64,000 nt of DNA from Methanosarcina sp. (GTDB lineage: Archaea > Halobacteriota > Methanosarcinia > Methanosarcinales > Methanosarcinaceae): positions 1 to 64,000 of the forward strand of contig NZ_JAQUVZ010000008.1 of assembly GCF_028693135.1 (NCBI RefSeq), written 5' to 3'. The position numbers and the translations under genes were made by a program. Each line of letters begins with the position of its first letter. Position 1 is the stretch's first letter. The notes under the pieces are model-generated. The model did no database searches and was not told the origin of the DNA. It was given only the letters and a program-made list of their open reading frames with translations. Shown piece by piece: positions 19,320 through 28,434 of the stretch.

Positions 19320-19672
19320 TAGAGGTTCACATGTGACAGGCAGGAAGCCCTGTTGCTTTAGCGCAGGGAGGAATGCCGTCAACTTTCTGGCATTCCTTTC
19401 CACGTTTGGATTTCTCCACTCTGCTTTGGAATCGAATTTCCGTAGCAGGTAACACGGTTTTGGAAAACCGTTTCCCCTCGCCAATGTTGGATATGCTTGT
19501 CAGGTGTAGCACACCACCCCTACCTCTCAGGACTTTTAATGCTACACGATAGAGCTACAAACTGAGGAAGCATTCGTAGGTATCATGACATTTCCAACGT
19601 AGTCAATTAAGACTCAGGCTGGTCAACCAGGGCTTTTGCAAGCCACAATGCTTTAGCATGGGGTAGTTGACT
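19320..19672 (+). mobile_element. Decayed IS200/IS605 (TnpB-type) end region
   Basis: Two right-end-like segments lie on the plus strand: GCAGGAAGCCCTGTTGCTTT with AGCGCAGGGAGG (19340-19368), and AAGCCACAATGCTTTAGCAT followed by GGGGTAGTTGAC (19640-19671). Both match the end at 44139-44190, where TnpB C-terminal codons are still readable. No tnpA or intact tnpB is present. The rest of the gap 18997-19838 is AT-rich and shows no gene. Confidence 0.5.
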
Positions 19673-19838
19673 ATTATCTCAGGTCAGGGTACCTTCCAGA
19701 ATCCTTAAACTTAAAGTTTTAAGCTGGAGATTGTATAACAAATAAGGGTTCTTGAAAGATTGTGAATCTTTCAACATTATCTTATCTGCATTGAAAATAC
19801 GACAATCCATAGGAAAATATGTCCGGCCCTATAAGATT

Positions 19839-20246
19839 TCAGGCAAGAGCTTCCTTGGTCAGAATGTAAGCAATCATTTCAGGGTTCAGCTTGCTTTCCC
19901 TTGCAACCTTTTCTTCGATTCTCTCAGCAGGTGTACCCTCCATCTTCAGTTCTCTGATCTTCTCAATCACTGAAGATGGAATACTATAATATTCATTAAT
20001 ATCTTTCCTGTGGCCCCAGACATCTCCTTCGATAAGCTGGATTCTCTGCATCTCAAGGAACATTTCTATGGACTTTGAGACCGTGCGCCTGTATGATTTT
20101 GGTAACTGAATTACCTCAATTTTCGGGCAGGTTTCCACCAGTGCAAAGATGTCCTTGTTCGAAGGCCTGAAGGCCAGATGAACAACACGCTCATTAGGGT
20201 TAAGAGTAAATATCTCTTCCCTGGAACTAACTACTCTAATTTTCAT
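19839..20246 (-). CDS. DUF1699 family protein
   Basis: 135 residues from ATG at 20246, which has GGGGGAAG upstream; a GTG five codons earlier overlaps that site. The sequence (KIRVVSSREEIFTLNPNERV..LAFRPSNKDIFALVETCPKIEVIQLPKSYRRTVSKSIEMFLEMQ) fits the DUF1699 family, known almost only from Methanosarcinales and present there in several paralogues. The C-terminal half (IPSSVIEKIRELKMEG..AERIEEKV) looks like a helical, possibly DNA-binding region. Function unknown. Confidence 0.85.
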   Translation of the reverse strand: MKIRVVSSREEIFTLNPNERVVHLAFRPSNKDIFALVETCPKIEVIQLPKSYRRTVSKSIEMFLEMQRIQLIEGDVWGHRKDINEYYSIPSSVIEKIRELKMEGTPAERIEEKVARESKLNPEMIAYILTKEALA

Positions 20247-20841
20247 TATGTCTTCCCCCACTATAAAGTTCTTTTATGTTTTTACCTCATTATAAAGTAC
20301 TTATACTTATTATAAATATTTATCTACCACACCCGTTAATGTTTAGACAGTTTTCGGCATTTTCCGCCCCCTTTTATAATTTTAAAAGTGACAGAGAATT
20401 CTCGGAAAGGGAAGAAAAACAGGACTCAAGTATTCAGAATCAAGATATCATTAGCCTTTCTAGTGAGCCTCCTGATAAGAGGAATAAAACAAGAAAAAAC
20501 GCAATTGATAGAATTAAAACCACCCGGTTAAATCTTGAGTCCATAATCTACTATTTTCAGGAGCTTGCCCTTTAAATTGTGATACAGTTCAACAGATGCC
20601 CTGCCCTCAAAAATTACAGGATCCTCGGCAGGGAATTCTCTGGAAGTTTTTTATAAGCCGATCAAATGACCCGGTACAATTCTCGGAGTCTTCTGCCTGT
20701 GCAGAGTATATTCCCCTATGTTACAACTGAAGATGTGCATGGGGTCTGAAAACGTTAAAAGGGAAACTGGCTAAAACGGGCCAGCAAGCACTGTTGCCGT
20801 AAAGGAAGATGCGCTTAATAATGGAACTAATATTCATATCT
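20247..20841. other. 595-bp intergenic stretch
   Basis: Holds the upstream region of the DUF1699 gene. A plus-strand frame at 20336-20575 (charged, no ribosome binding site) and a fragment near 20740-20850 look at most like degraded coding sequence. Nothing is supported firmly. Confidence 0.4.
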
Positions 20842-22287
20842 TCATTTCACTTTCCGGGCGACCTCTGCCTCTTTCCTACCTGCTTTTCCAGCCCAGGAAA
20901 GAGCGCACATCGGGCACTCTGGTCCGAAACCCGCAGCATTGTATCCGGTCATTCCGCCTGAAGCGTTATTCACCCTGGAAAATCTGTGTTTTTTGAGAAT
21001 ACTGCACCCCATACTTGACCTGTGCCCTGTGCTGCAAATTACTGCATACTCAGCTTCAGGATCAAGTTCCCTGTACCTTTCCCTCAATTCCTGGACCGAA
21101 ATATTTACTGCATGTTCTATATGGAAACTCTCATACTCGGAAGGAGCCCGAACATCTAAAATTACAGGAGGATTTTTACTTCGGGCCCATTCATAGAGTT
21201 CAGGAATCGATATCTGTGTCACATGGGCAGCCCTGAGTCCGGCAGTTACCCAGGCAAACATTTCTCCTTTCAGAAAACCTACAATACTGTCAAGCCCCAC
21301 CCTGCGCAGCCAGACCGCAGATTTCCTTGCATCTTCCTCATCGTCTGAGACGAGCAGGATCTGCTTATCCGGAGGCAGGAGCCAGCCTGCGTAGGTAGCA
21401 AAGTTACCCCGAAGATCGATACACCAGGAGCCTGAGACATGTTCTCCTCCAAAACTATCATAATGGCGGTTGTCAAGAACTGCTGTATCGTCCCTTCCGG
21501 CGAATTTGAAAAAATCCTTCGGAGGGATCTCCCTTAGTGGCGGAATTTCTTTGAGTTTTGTGGGCCCTTTCCTGTTGATTTCGGTGCAGCGGCTAAAATG
21601 GTCAGGTGCCGGAGGCATATTTGTTGTGAGATCCTCTATGAACCCCTCCCGATCAGGGATCTGGAGAGCATAGTTGTATTTGCGTTCATATCCGATTGTG
21701 CTCGAACGTTTGGCTCCCATAGCCCTTCCGCAGAGGGAGCCTTCCCCGTGTGCAGGATAGACCTCGCAGGAGTCAGGAAGAGAAAGCAGTTTTTTGTGCA
21801 GGCTGTCGTAAAGCATGGAAGCCAGTTCTCTGGCTTTTCCGGGAAAAAGGTCTGGTCTGCCAACGTCCCCGACAAAAAGTGTATCCCCACAAAAAACAGC
21901 AGCCGGATCAGGACCTCTGGAGGTATCCGAAACCACATAGCAGATATGTTCAGGGGTGTGCCCTGGAGTTTCCAGGATCCTTACACTCATGTCCTCGATT
22001 TCGAACTTATCCCCTTCAACGAGCCCTACATGTTCAAACTCACAGCTAGCAGTTTGAGGGGCATAGACTGTTGCTCCCGTAAGTTCAGCAAGATCCATAT
22101 GCCCGGAGACAAAATCTGCATGCAGATGAGTCTCCAGGACATGAGTAATTTTCAGGCCCCTGGATTTTGCCTCTTTGATATAGATATCTACATCCCTTTG
22201 CGGGTCAATGACCGCACAGCTTTGCTTTCCGGCAAGAATATATGAACTGTGTGCTATTCCTCTCACAAAAAATGGAGTTATTTGCAT
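20842..22287 (-). CDS. MBL-fold protein with two rhodanese domains (persulfide dioxygenase-like)
   Basis: 481 residues from ATG at 22287 (GGGGGAA upstream). The metallo-beta-lactamase domain (1-240) has ETHLHADFVSGH, TPGHTPEH, FCGDTLFVGDVGRPDL and PAHGEGSLCG, the mononuclear-iron pattern of persulfide dioxygenases. The first rhodanese-like domain (about 260-350) lacks a catalytic Cys; the second (about 365-470) has it in VICSTGHRSSMG. Family knowledge suggests oxidation of a persulfide with sulfur transfer, that is sulfide detoxification or sulfur mobilisation in the cytoplasm. An anaerobe would see O2 only transiently, so thiosulfate or persulfide transfer may matter more. The Phe in HADF replaces the usual His. 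Confidence 0.92.
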   Translation of the reverse strand: MQITPFFVRGIAHSSYILAGKQSCAVIDPQRDVDIYIKEAKSRGLKITHVLETHLHADFVSGHMDLAELTGATVYAPQTASCEFEHVGLVEGDKFEIEDMSVRILETPGHTPEHICYVVSDTSRGPDPAAVFCGDTLFVGDVGRPDLFPGKARELASMLYDSLHKKLLSLPDSCEVYPAHGEGSLCGRAMGAKRSSTIGYERKYNYALQIPDREGFIEDLTTNMPPAPDHFSRCTEINRKGPTKLKEIPPLREIPPKDFFKFAGRDDTAVLDNRHYDSFGGEHVSGSWCIDLRGNFATYAGWLLPPDKQILLVSDDEEDARKSAVWLRRVGLDSIVGFLKGEMFAWVTAGLRAAHVTQISIPELYEWARSKNPPVILDVRAPSEYESFHIEHAVNISVQELRERYRELDPEAEYAVICSTGHRSSMGCSILKKHRFSRVNNASGGMTGYNAAGFGPECPMCALSWAGKAGRKEAEVARKVK

Positions 22288-22482
22288 ACTATTTTCCCCC
22301 GATAGACAGGTCGGCAAAGTACCGAAAGTTCCATAAAATATGATTCTCTCTAATGATTCTCTCTATATTGTGAACTGCCCCTCCCGAAAATCTTTGTCTA
22401 GCGGCTTAGATTTTTGGGAAAGGAACTTCCAGCTTCATAACACCTCAGCAGGAAACCCGTTAAATCTTTACATTTAGAGGGT

Positions 22483-22612
22483 AGTTGACTTTCCGGAGTA
22501 ACCTCCACAAAGCCACAGGCTCTACCCCGTGTTCCACGGGTGTTCCTGGATTAAGTTTCAAGTGCAAACTTTTTGATATTGATAGCGGCTTTAATGTCTC
22601 GAGTTTTTGATT
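22483..22612 (-). pseudogene. Remnant of a tnpB C-terminus
   Basis: The minus strand reads TRDIKAAINIKKFALET, a stop, then SRNTRGTRGRACGFVEVTPE. This is the end of the TnpB RuvC-like domain (D-x-NAAxNI) and the Arg/Gly-rich tail of TnpB proteins. Upstream parts are lost. On the opposite strand AGGGTAGTTGAC (22487-22498), a right-end-like motif, overlaps it. The remaining sequence between 22288 and 22846 shows nothing else. Confidence 0.65.
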
Positions 22613-22846
22613 AATCTTCAGGAGATATCCGGTACACCCCCTTTTCATGAAACATATTATTGTTTTAAAATAATATAAAAAAATCCTCATATAATTTGAA
22701 GGACGTTATTTTATTGTTTTTTCGGGAAGTAAACTGCTTTTTTCCCCTCTCTGCTGTTTCCGGGAAAGCCGGAACTTTCGAGGAAAAGGATTCCCGCCTG
22801 CAAAGACAAACCTTAGATGTACTAAAGAAATATGTAGAGAGCTAAA

Positions 22847-23287
22847 ATGCCAGTGATAGAAATGAGCAAGGAAAAGAAATTCACACAAATGTGGAGTAAT
22901 CAGACAAATTTAGGAAAAAAATTTGGATTATCTGCTATTGCAGTCGGTAAGTTGCTTGTAGGAGAAGGATTGAAAGATCCAACAACTAAATTAGCAACTA
23001 AGAAAGCACTTGAAGAAGGATATGCAAAGTCAACGCCATTGAAAGACGGCACTCCGTATTTCATGTGGAGTATCAACAAAATACGTCCCTTGATAGAAAA
23101 AGACCATCAGCCTTTGAGCAAAGTTGACTATTGGGTAAAGGAAGTTATGGGTATTTTAAAAGAAGCACAAGCACTTGATGATGCGGGCAATGACAAGCCT
23201 GGACGTATTATGTGGGAATGTGCTTATGAGGATGTGCCAAAAAATATTCAGGAAGAAGTCAAAGCAAGAGTCGAAAAGAAGGAATAA
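22847..23287 (+). CDS. Hypothetical protein, possibly transferred
   Basis: 146 residues, or 141 if the second ATG is used. The N-terminal part (WSNQTNLGKKFGLSAIAVGKLLVGEGL) has the look of a helix-turn-helix; the rest is helical and charged with several Trp. Its AT-rich codons differ from the GC-ending codons of neighbours, and a tnpB remnant lies just upstream, so horizontal transfer is likely. No domain is identified and no partner gene is adjacent. Function unknown. Confidence 0.65.
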   Translation: MPVIEMSKEKKFTQMWSNQTNLGKKFGLSAIAVGKLLVGEGLKDPTTKLATKKALEEGYAKSTPLKDGTPYFMWSINKIRPLIEKDHQPLSKVDYWVKEVMGILKEAQALDDAGNDKPGRIMWECAYEDVPKNIQEEVKARVEKKE

Positions 23288-23435
23288 AATGCAATTAGCG
23301 AAGAAAAAGGATGTAGAGTCAATGATATTTTTCAGAACTTTTGGTAAGCTGCCTTTTTTTATGTAAACGAGTTCCATTATAATTCCGCGGTCCTTTAGGC
23401 TTTGGTCAAGAAGGCTTTGGTCAAGAAGGCTTTGG

Positions 23436-23900
23436 TCAAAAACTGGTCACAGCAGACATAATTGCCTTATGGAGTTCTTCTGGATTCTTGGAGCTGATTA
23501 CTACTCTTTTCCCTGTGATGAGTTTTAGGATTACAACAAAATTTACTCTCTTAGAAAGGGTCGTATCTTTGTGGGTTGTATCTTTGTAATCCTTTCCTGT
23601 AAAAGGGTCATATGCCTGGATACTGCACTCCTCAACCACATAAATAGGGATTTTCTTAAATGAGGGGTTCAGAGGGATTAAACGGGTATAGATCCCATCC
23701 CTTCTGACCTCTGTGATATATTTTGTACAGTAAAATAGAAGAGGGAAGAATATACCGAAGACAAACCAGAGCGCAAATAAGTAGAGTTCAGGAACATTCA
23801 GAATCCCGGCAGGTTTTCCGAAGACCAGGCTGTAGATCTCAACGTACCAGAGCAGAAGGGCAGGATAAAGGACAGAAACCAGAAAAACTTTATTGTGCAT
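23436..23900 (-). CDS. PH-domain-like membrane protein
   Basis: 154 residues from ATG at 23900. Two membrane helices (FLVSVLYPALLLWYVEIYSL and LYLFALWFVFGIFFPLLFY) and a PH-like beta domain (TEVRRDGIYTRLIPLNPSFKKIPIYVVEECS..VVISSKNPEELHKAIMSAV). It is a paralogue of the next protein. In-frame sequence upstream of the ATG reads LIFREVQD, which matches LFREVQK in the paralogue, so translation may begin further upstream, but no ATG, GTG or TTG is in frame there before a stop. Function unknown. Confidence 0.8.
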   Translation of the reverse strand: MHNKVFLVSVLYPALLLWYVEIYSLVFGKPAGILNVPELYLFALWFVFGIFFPLLFYCTKYITEVRRDGIYTRLIPLNPSFKKIPIYVVEECSIQAYDPFTGKDYKDTTHKDTTLSKRVNFVVILKLITGKRVVISSKNPEELHKAIMSAVTSF

Positions 23901-24327
23901 ATCCTGTACTTCTCGAAAAATTAAACCTGTTTCCGGGTGTTCCGTAACAACCCCTCCCTTCCTTTATATGATGACCTGACCACACATGCCCTGATCATCA
24001 TATCCCTTACATTATTGATCAGTGAATAAATTTTATACTGTAAGAATCCATTGATTCAAAATCCTTATATTTTTCTCTACTAAAACAGAGTAAATAAACC
24101 TTCCGAAAAAAATAGAAATTTTATATCCAATCTAATTTAAAAATATAGTTAATGATCAAAATTAACTCTAGTGATAAAATACTTAAAGAAAATCTGAGAA
24201 AAGATCTATAAGGAAGAAACATTATAGAAAAAATTATGTAGTAATAAACTAAAATATTCTTGGCGTTACAGGAACTTTTTAAATAAGAGGATTTCTCAAA
24301 TAAAAAACACTTCTGTAAATCACCGGA
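23901..24327. other. 427-bp AT-rich intergenic stretch
   Basis: I see no gene, repeat or clear regulatory motif in it. It separates two paralogous PH-like genes. Confidence 0.5.
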
Positions 24328-24882
24328 TTATCCTGAAGTCTGCGATATTATTGCCCTGCGGACAGCTTCGGAAAGTCTTTCCGGGATCTGAGAGCCAATC
24401 ATCAACTTTTTTACATTGTGCCCTTCCGCAAATTCCAAAAGAACGCCCCTGTTACCCTTTACATTATATGCAGTCCCTTTTAACCCGTAGCGTATGCCCC
24501 AACCTCCGTAATCCCTGATTGGGTTGTAGGTTATGACTTCGTAACTCTGGATAGTCTCGAAAAGAAAGGATCTGAAAGAAAAATGAAAAGGATAAAAGCG
24601 GACGTACATACCATCTTTCCTGATTTCGGTGATCATTTTGAGGGAATAGAATAAAAGAGGGAAAAAAACCCCAAAAACCAGCAATAAGACAAGCATCATC
24701 CAGTCAGGAGCAGGATTGTTCCCGAAAGGTTTCCCGAGAAAGAGCTGCTGGTAGGCACCATACCAGAAAATAAATACCGGAATACCAACAACGAGCCTGA
24801 TCCACACCTGATCCATCTTCTGGACTTCTCTAAAGAGAACTGGATTACGTATCCTGCTCATTCCTTCAGTTGTGCAGTACAT
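24328..24882 (-). CDS. PH-domain-like membrane protein (paralogue)
   Basis: 184 residues from ATG at 24882; a second ATG seven codons in (MSRIRNP) is also possible. Two membrane helices (IRLVVGIPVFIFWYGAYQQL and MLVLLLVFGVFFPLLFYSL) are followed by a PH-like domain (TEIRKDGMYVRFYPFHFSFRSF..ETIQSYEVITYNPIRDYGGWGIR) and IGSQIPERLSEAVRRAI at the end. The pattern DYGGWGIR matches WGVRTWG in the homologue at 17566-18039. Tandem paralogues suggest local duplication. Function unknown. Confidence 0.82.
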   Translation of the reverse strand: MYCTTEGMSRIRNPVLFREVQKMDQVWIRLVVGIPVFIFWYGAYQQLFLGKPFGNNPAPDWMMLVLLLVFGVFFPLLFYSLKMITEIRKDGMYVRFYPFHFSFRSFLFETIQSYEVITYNPIRDYGGWGIRYGLKGTAYNVKGNRGVLLEFAEGHNVKKLMIGSQIPERLSEAVRRAIISQTSG

Positions 24883-25118
24883 TTTTTGCCGGTCTCCGAA
24901 TATGTTATCAATATTTTATGGAATATATAGGAGAGTTTTATGAAATTTGATCGAAAATTTAGATAAAGTATTCTGAGAGTGAAATATTGTATAACCCCAT
25001 GAGAATAAACCTGCATAAGAATTATAATAACTAAAACGACAAACTGATTTAAAAAGGATTCTAAAAAAGTAGAGAAATAAAAAAGTAGAGAAATAAAAAA
25101 GTAGAGAAAACTGGCTAT

Positions 25119-25478
25119 TTAATAGCCCAGTCTCTCCATTTCCTTCAGTACAGCTGCACTGAAATCCGTGAAATTTTGAATCCCGCCAGTCCAGGCAGCC
25201 ATCATCATAGTATCTGAAATTTCGGCTCGTGTGGCTCCGAATTTATGAAGCCTTTCCAGGATCTTGACCGCGCTTTCTGTGTTGTTGTTGGAACAGGCGA
25301 TAGCAAAGACCATCAGATGCTTCTGTTTCATGGAAAGCCCGCCTTCCCTCTCAGCCCAGACAGCTTTATAAAAACCTGCAAGCCCTTCGCCAAAATCCTC
25401 ATTTATCTTTTCAGCGTAAACAACAGACCTGGGTAAAAAGCCCTTTACTTCTTTGATTTCTTGGATGTTCTGCCCCAT
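25119..25478 (-). CDS. Carboxymuconolactone decarboxylase family (AhpD-like) protein
   Basis: 119 residues. The core (KQKHLMVFAIACSNNNTESAVKILERLHKFGATRAEISDTMMMAAWTGG) is the CMD/AhpD fold, but the CxxC peroxidase pair is reduced to one Cys (ACSNNN), so a standard AhpD disulfide reaction is unlikely. The start is ATG at 25478. It is divergent from the aldo/keto reductase gene, with about 200 bp between them. Members without the Cys pair include redox sensors and lactone decarboxylases; the role here is open. Confidence 0.85.
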   Translation of the reverse strand: MGQNIQEIKEVKGFLPRSVVYAEKINEDFGEGLAGFYKAVWAEREGGLSMKQKHLMVFAIACSNNNTESAVKILERLHKFGATRAEISDTMMMAAWTGGIQNFTDFSAAVLKEMERLGY

Positions 25479-25674
25479 AATAATCGATATGTTATAGGCA
25501 AGGATCGGATATAACAGTATCTCTTAACCGTATCTCTTATTATTTTCCATATCCACTTACAAAACATTGAAAGATTCTATATAAAACAAAGAATAATAAA
25601 TGACGAAACCTTGATTTGCTTTTTAAAGCTATTACTTCTATACTGCTGGATAGACACAATCACAGGGACTAAAA

Positions 25675-26811
25675 ATGTTATACCGCAAATTAGGAAACAC
25701 GGGCGAAAAGGTTTCGATTCTCGGATACGGCTGTATGAGGCTTCCTGTTCTCGACGGAGTGCCCGACAAAATAGACGAGGCAAAGGCAACTGCCCTCCTC
25801 CGCGATGCAATTGACCACGGGGTAAATTACGTTGACGCTGCCTATTCCTACCACGGGGGGATGGGCGAAGTTTTCCTGGGAAAAGCCCTTGCCGAAGGCT
25901 ACCGGGAAAAAGTCCATCTGGCAACCAAGCTCTCCTGCAAGCGCGTAAACTGCAAAGAGGACATGGACCGTTTCTTAAACGAGCAGCTTGAAAAGCTCCA
26001 GACGGACTGCATTGACTTCTACCTCCTGCACGCCGTAAAGAAAAGCTACTGGGAAAAACTGAAGAGATTTGGGGTTACAGAATTCCTGGAAAGAGCTCGA
26101 GCAGCCGGGAAAATCAAATATACAGGTTTTTCCTTCCACGACGAGCTGGACGTTTTCAAGGAAGTTGTGGACGCCTACCCCTGGGACCTCTGCCAGATCC
26201 AGTTAAATTACCTGGACGAAGACTTTCAGGCAGGAATCGAAGGCCTGAAATACGCGGCTGAAAAGGGGCTTGCAGTCGTGGTCATGGAACCCCTGCGCGG
26301 TGGAAACCTGGCTTCAAAGGTTCCGGAAGAAGCCCGGATGGTCTGGGACCGTGCCCGAATCAAAAGAAGCCCCGCAGAATGGGCTTTCCGCTACCTCTGG
26401 GACTATCCCGAAGTCAGTGTTGTCCTTAGCGGGATGTCGGAACCAGAGCACCTGAAAGAAAACCTGAGAATTGCGGAAGAAGGGCATTCCAGTTCCCTTT
26501 CAGCCGAAGAAAAAAGCCTGATCAGAGAAGTTAAGGAGATCTACAGAGCCCGGATCAAAGTCAACTGCACGGCCTGTAAATACTGCATGCCCTGCCCCTC
26601 AGGAGTGAATATCCCGCGGAACCTCAGCTACCTTAACGACGTTTTTATGCTTGATGATGTGGCAAATGCCAGGTTCCAGTATGGAGTTCTTCTGTCCCCT
26701 GAGGAAAAGGCCGGGAACTGCGTTGAGTGCGGGGAGTGTGAGGAGGTCTGTCCGCAGAATATTAAGATACGGGAGATGTTGAAGGAAGTTAAGGAGTTTA
26801 TGGAGGATTGA
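25675..26811 (+). CDS. Aldo/keto reductase with C-terminal ferredoxin domain
   Basis: 378 residues. The first about 280 are an aldo/keto reductase barrel with VDAAYSYHGG (catalytic Asp and Tyr), KLSCKRVN (Lys) and YLLHAVKKSYW. The C-terminal part carries CTACKYCMPCPSGVNIP and, after a gap, CVECGECEEVCPQ, which can bind two [4Fe-4S] clusters. The start is ATG with CAGGGA upstream. Such proteins are common in anaerobes; ferredoxin-coupled reduction of a carbonyl is likely, the substrate unknown. Confidence 0.93.
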   Translation: MLYRKLGNTGEKVSILGYGCMRLPVLDGVPDKIDEAKATALLRDAIDHGVNYVDAAYSYHGGMGEVFLGKALAEGYREKVHLATKLSCKRVNCKEDMDRFLNEQLEKLQTDCIDFYLLHAVKKSYWEKLKRFGVTEFLERARAAGKIKYTGFSFHDELDVFKEVVDAYPWDLCQIQLNYLDEDFQAGIEGLKYAAEKGLAVVVMEPLRGGNLASKVPEEARMVWDRARIKRSPAEWAFRYLWDYPEVSVVLSGMSEPEHLKENLRIAEEGHSSSLSAEEKSLIREVKEIYRARIKVNCTACKYCMPCPSGVNIPRNLSYLNDVFMLDDVANARFQYGVLLSPEEKAGNCVECGECEEVCPQNIKIREMLKEVKEFMED

Positions 26812-26939
26812 AGAGAATTGGAGTTTTCTGTATCCTTAATGCTTTATGCTCGTGCTGTCGCAAACGATATATTCTGTAATTGCAGAATTAAGCCCATATA
26901 GCTTGTGCAAATGAGGTAAATACTCGAAGGAAACTCCTT

Positions 26940-26977
26940 CCTCGACAGCCAGAGGCTTGCAGGGAGGGGGAGTTCAC
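26940..26977 (+). mobile_element. Right-end-like relic of a TnpB-type element
   Basis: The sequence AGGCTTGCAGGGAGGGGGAG then TTCAC resembles the TnpB-type ends elsewhere in the window. It lies just upstream of the anfO-like gene and could affect its promoter. Confidence 0.3.
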
Positions 26978-27025
26978 TCACAGCCCGAGAACATTATAAA
27001 ATTTAACACTAAAGGAGGATGCGCC

Positions 27026-27655
27026 TTGAAAATTGCAGTTGTGGAAAACGAAAACCAGCAAACGAGTTCTATATTTGAACCGGGATTCATTGCAACATAT
27101 GAGAAAAACGGTGGGGAATGGAAAGCCTTCAACCGTTTTGAAAATAAAGTTTTCAATGCGAAAGGAATGGCAGCGGTCCGAATGGCTGTGGCGGATACCA
27201 TAAAGCAGCTTGGTGATGTAAAAGTAGTGGTTGCAAGTGAAATCCCGGGTATCGCATCCGGCACTTTTCAGGCAGCGGGCTTTGACATCTTCCTTGTGGA
27301 AAGCAATGTGCCGGATGTCCTTGATTCGGTCAAAAAAGACATGCTTGAGACAATTGAGAAGCGGCAGGAAGAGCCCCGTAAATTCGATATCAACGAATTT
27401 CTGGAACCCGGTGTGAATAAAGGTGATTTTTCGATTAATATAGAAAAAATCATGTTTAAAAATCCGGAGTTGACTTCAAAGAAAATTCTGATTCCCTATC
27501 TGAAAAATGGAGAATTTAACAGTCTGGATGTCGTTTGCAGTCATATTCCTAAGTGGTTTATCACAGATTTAGGCGGCTTGGGGTTTGAATACGAAACTGT
27601 AAATGAATTGCTGAATAGGAATACCTTCAGGATAGTACGTGTGCAAACCACGTAA
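27026..27655 (+). CDS. anfO: AnfO-like protein of Fe-only nitrogenase systems
   Basis: 209 residues from TTG at 27026, which follows AAAGGAGG; the longer frame from 26957 reads through a relic sequence and is not used. The sequence (LKIAVVENENQQTSSIFEPGF..YEKNGGEWKAF..FNAKGMAAVRMAVADTIKQLGDVKVVVASEIPGI) fits AnfO, an accessory protein normally encoded with the Fe-only nitrogenase. No nitrogenase structural or cofactor gene is in the window, so this is an orphan copy. In archaea AnfO-like proteins may serve other metal or FeS roles. Confidence 0.75.
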   Translation: MKIAVVENENQQTSSIFEPGFIATYEKNGGEWKAFNRFENKVFNAKGMAAVRMAVADTIKQLGDVKVVVASEIPGIASGTFQAAGFDIFLVESNVPDVLDSVKKDMLETIEKRQEEPRKFDINEFLEPGVNKGDFSINIEKIMFKNPELTSKKILIPYLKNGEFNSLDVVCSHIPKWFITDLGGLGFEYETVNELLNRNTFRIVRVQTT

Positions 27656-27744
27656 AATTGGTGATTTTGAGGACACTTGAAATTTCTACCAGTTACTTTT
27701 TTACAGGCAGCCCATGAAGGTAAAAGGCTTTTTTTGCAAAAAGC

Positions 27745-28320
27745 CTAAATCTCTACCTCCTGTCCGCCAATCAATAAGCTCTTAATCACGGCATTTCCAT
27801 ATTTGTCAACAACAACCTTTACATCGACTCCTTCTTCGCCGGTCCACTGTTGGCTTTCTATTTCTATCCCCCTGCCTTCGGGAACAAAATAGCTCTCAAT
27901 ACCGTACTCGACCCTGAGTTCTTTAATGTGAGGTTCTTCTGTTATAATGCCATCTTCATCTTCGCCCCAGTCGTAGATCAGTTCTTTTACCGTACCTTTG
28001 AGATAAAGTTCATCGCCGGGAGGATTCCTGTATACTTTTTTGGGCACCCCGTACCCGTCTTCCAGTTCAATTGCCAGGTATATCCGGTCATTATGGTTAA
28101 AATAAGGATCTTCAACTGGGACCTCATCCAGGTCAAGGGTACTGATATCGTAATTGAGGATCACGTAATCTCCTCTAAAAAGATCCCTTGGGTCTACAGG
28201 TTCGGTTTTAAGTACAACTTCGGTCCCGGTTCTCAGGGTATATTCTTTGTACAGGATAAAACCTGAAAAGAGCATGAGCCAGAAGACTATCGTGAGATAA
28301 AAGATCTTCTTTTGATTCAT
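27745..28320 (-). CDS. GDYXXLXY-type membrane protein
   Basis: 191 residues: an N-terminal membrane helix (IFYLTIVFWLMLFSGFILY) and a soluble beta-rich domain with the family motif GDYVILNY after DPRDLFR. The start is ATG with GGGAGGTTC upstream. The next gene upstream on the same strand is a DUF2157 membrane protein. GDYXXLXY and DUF2157 proteins are typically encoded side by side in bacteria and archaea, so they probably form one complex. Function of the pair is unknown. Confidence 0.9.
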   Translation of the reverse strand: MNQKKIFYLTIVFWLMLFSGFILYKEYTLRTGTEVVLKTEPVDPRDLFRGDYVILNYDISTLDLDEVPVEDPYFNHNDRIYLAIELEDGYGVPKKVYRNPPGDELYLKGTVKELIYDWGEDEDGIITEEPHIKELRVEYGIESYFVPEGRGIEIESQQWTGEEGVDVKVVVDKYGNAVIKSLLIGGQEVEI

Positions 28321-28383
28321 CCCCGGAACCTCCCTTTTCCCGAAAGAGCCATTGCTTCATAACCCCTAAATCTCAAACAGCTG

Positions 28384-28434
28384 CTTTTCATTGTCCCTTT
28401 CATTGTTCCTTTCATTGTCCCTTTCATTGTTCCC
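28384..28434. repeat. 12-bp tandem repeat covering the DUF2157 stop codon
   Basis: Four copies of ttcattgtccct or ttcattgttcct. On the gene strand the unit is CAATGAAAGGGA, so each copy carries a TGA; the true stop is in the first. Confidence 0.85.

Noticed and set aside
20276-20575. 99-codon plus-strand frame
   Set aside because: Starts in the promoter of the divergent DUF1699 gene and lacks a ribosome binding site; at most a relic.
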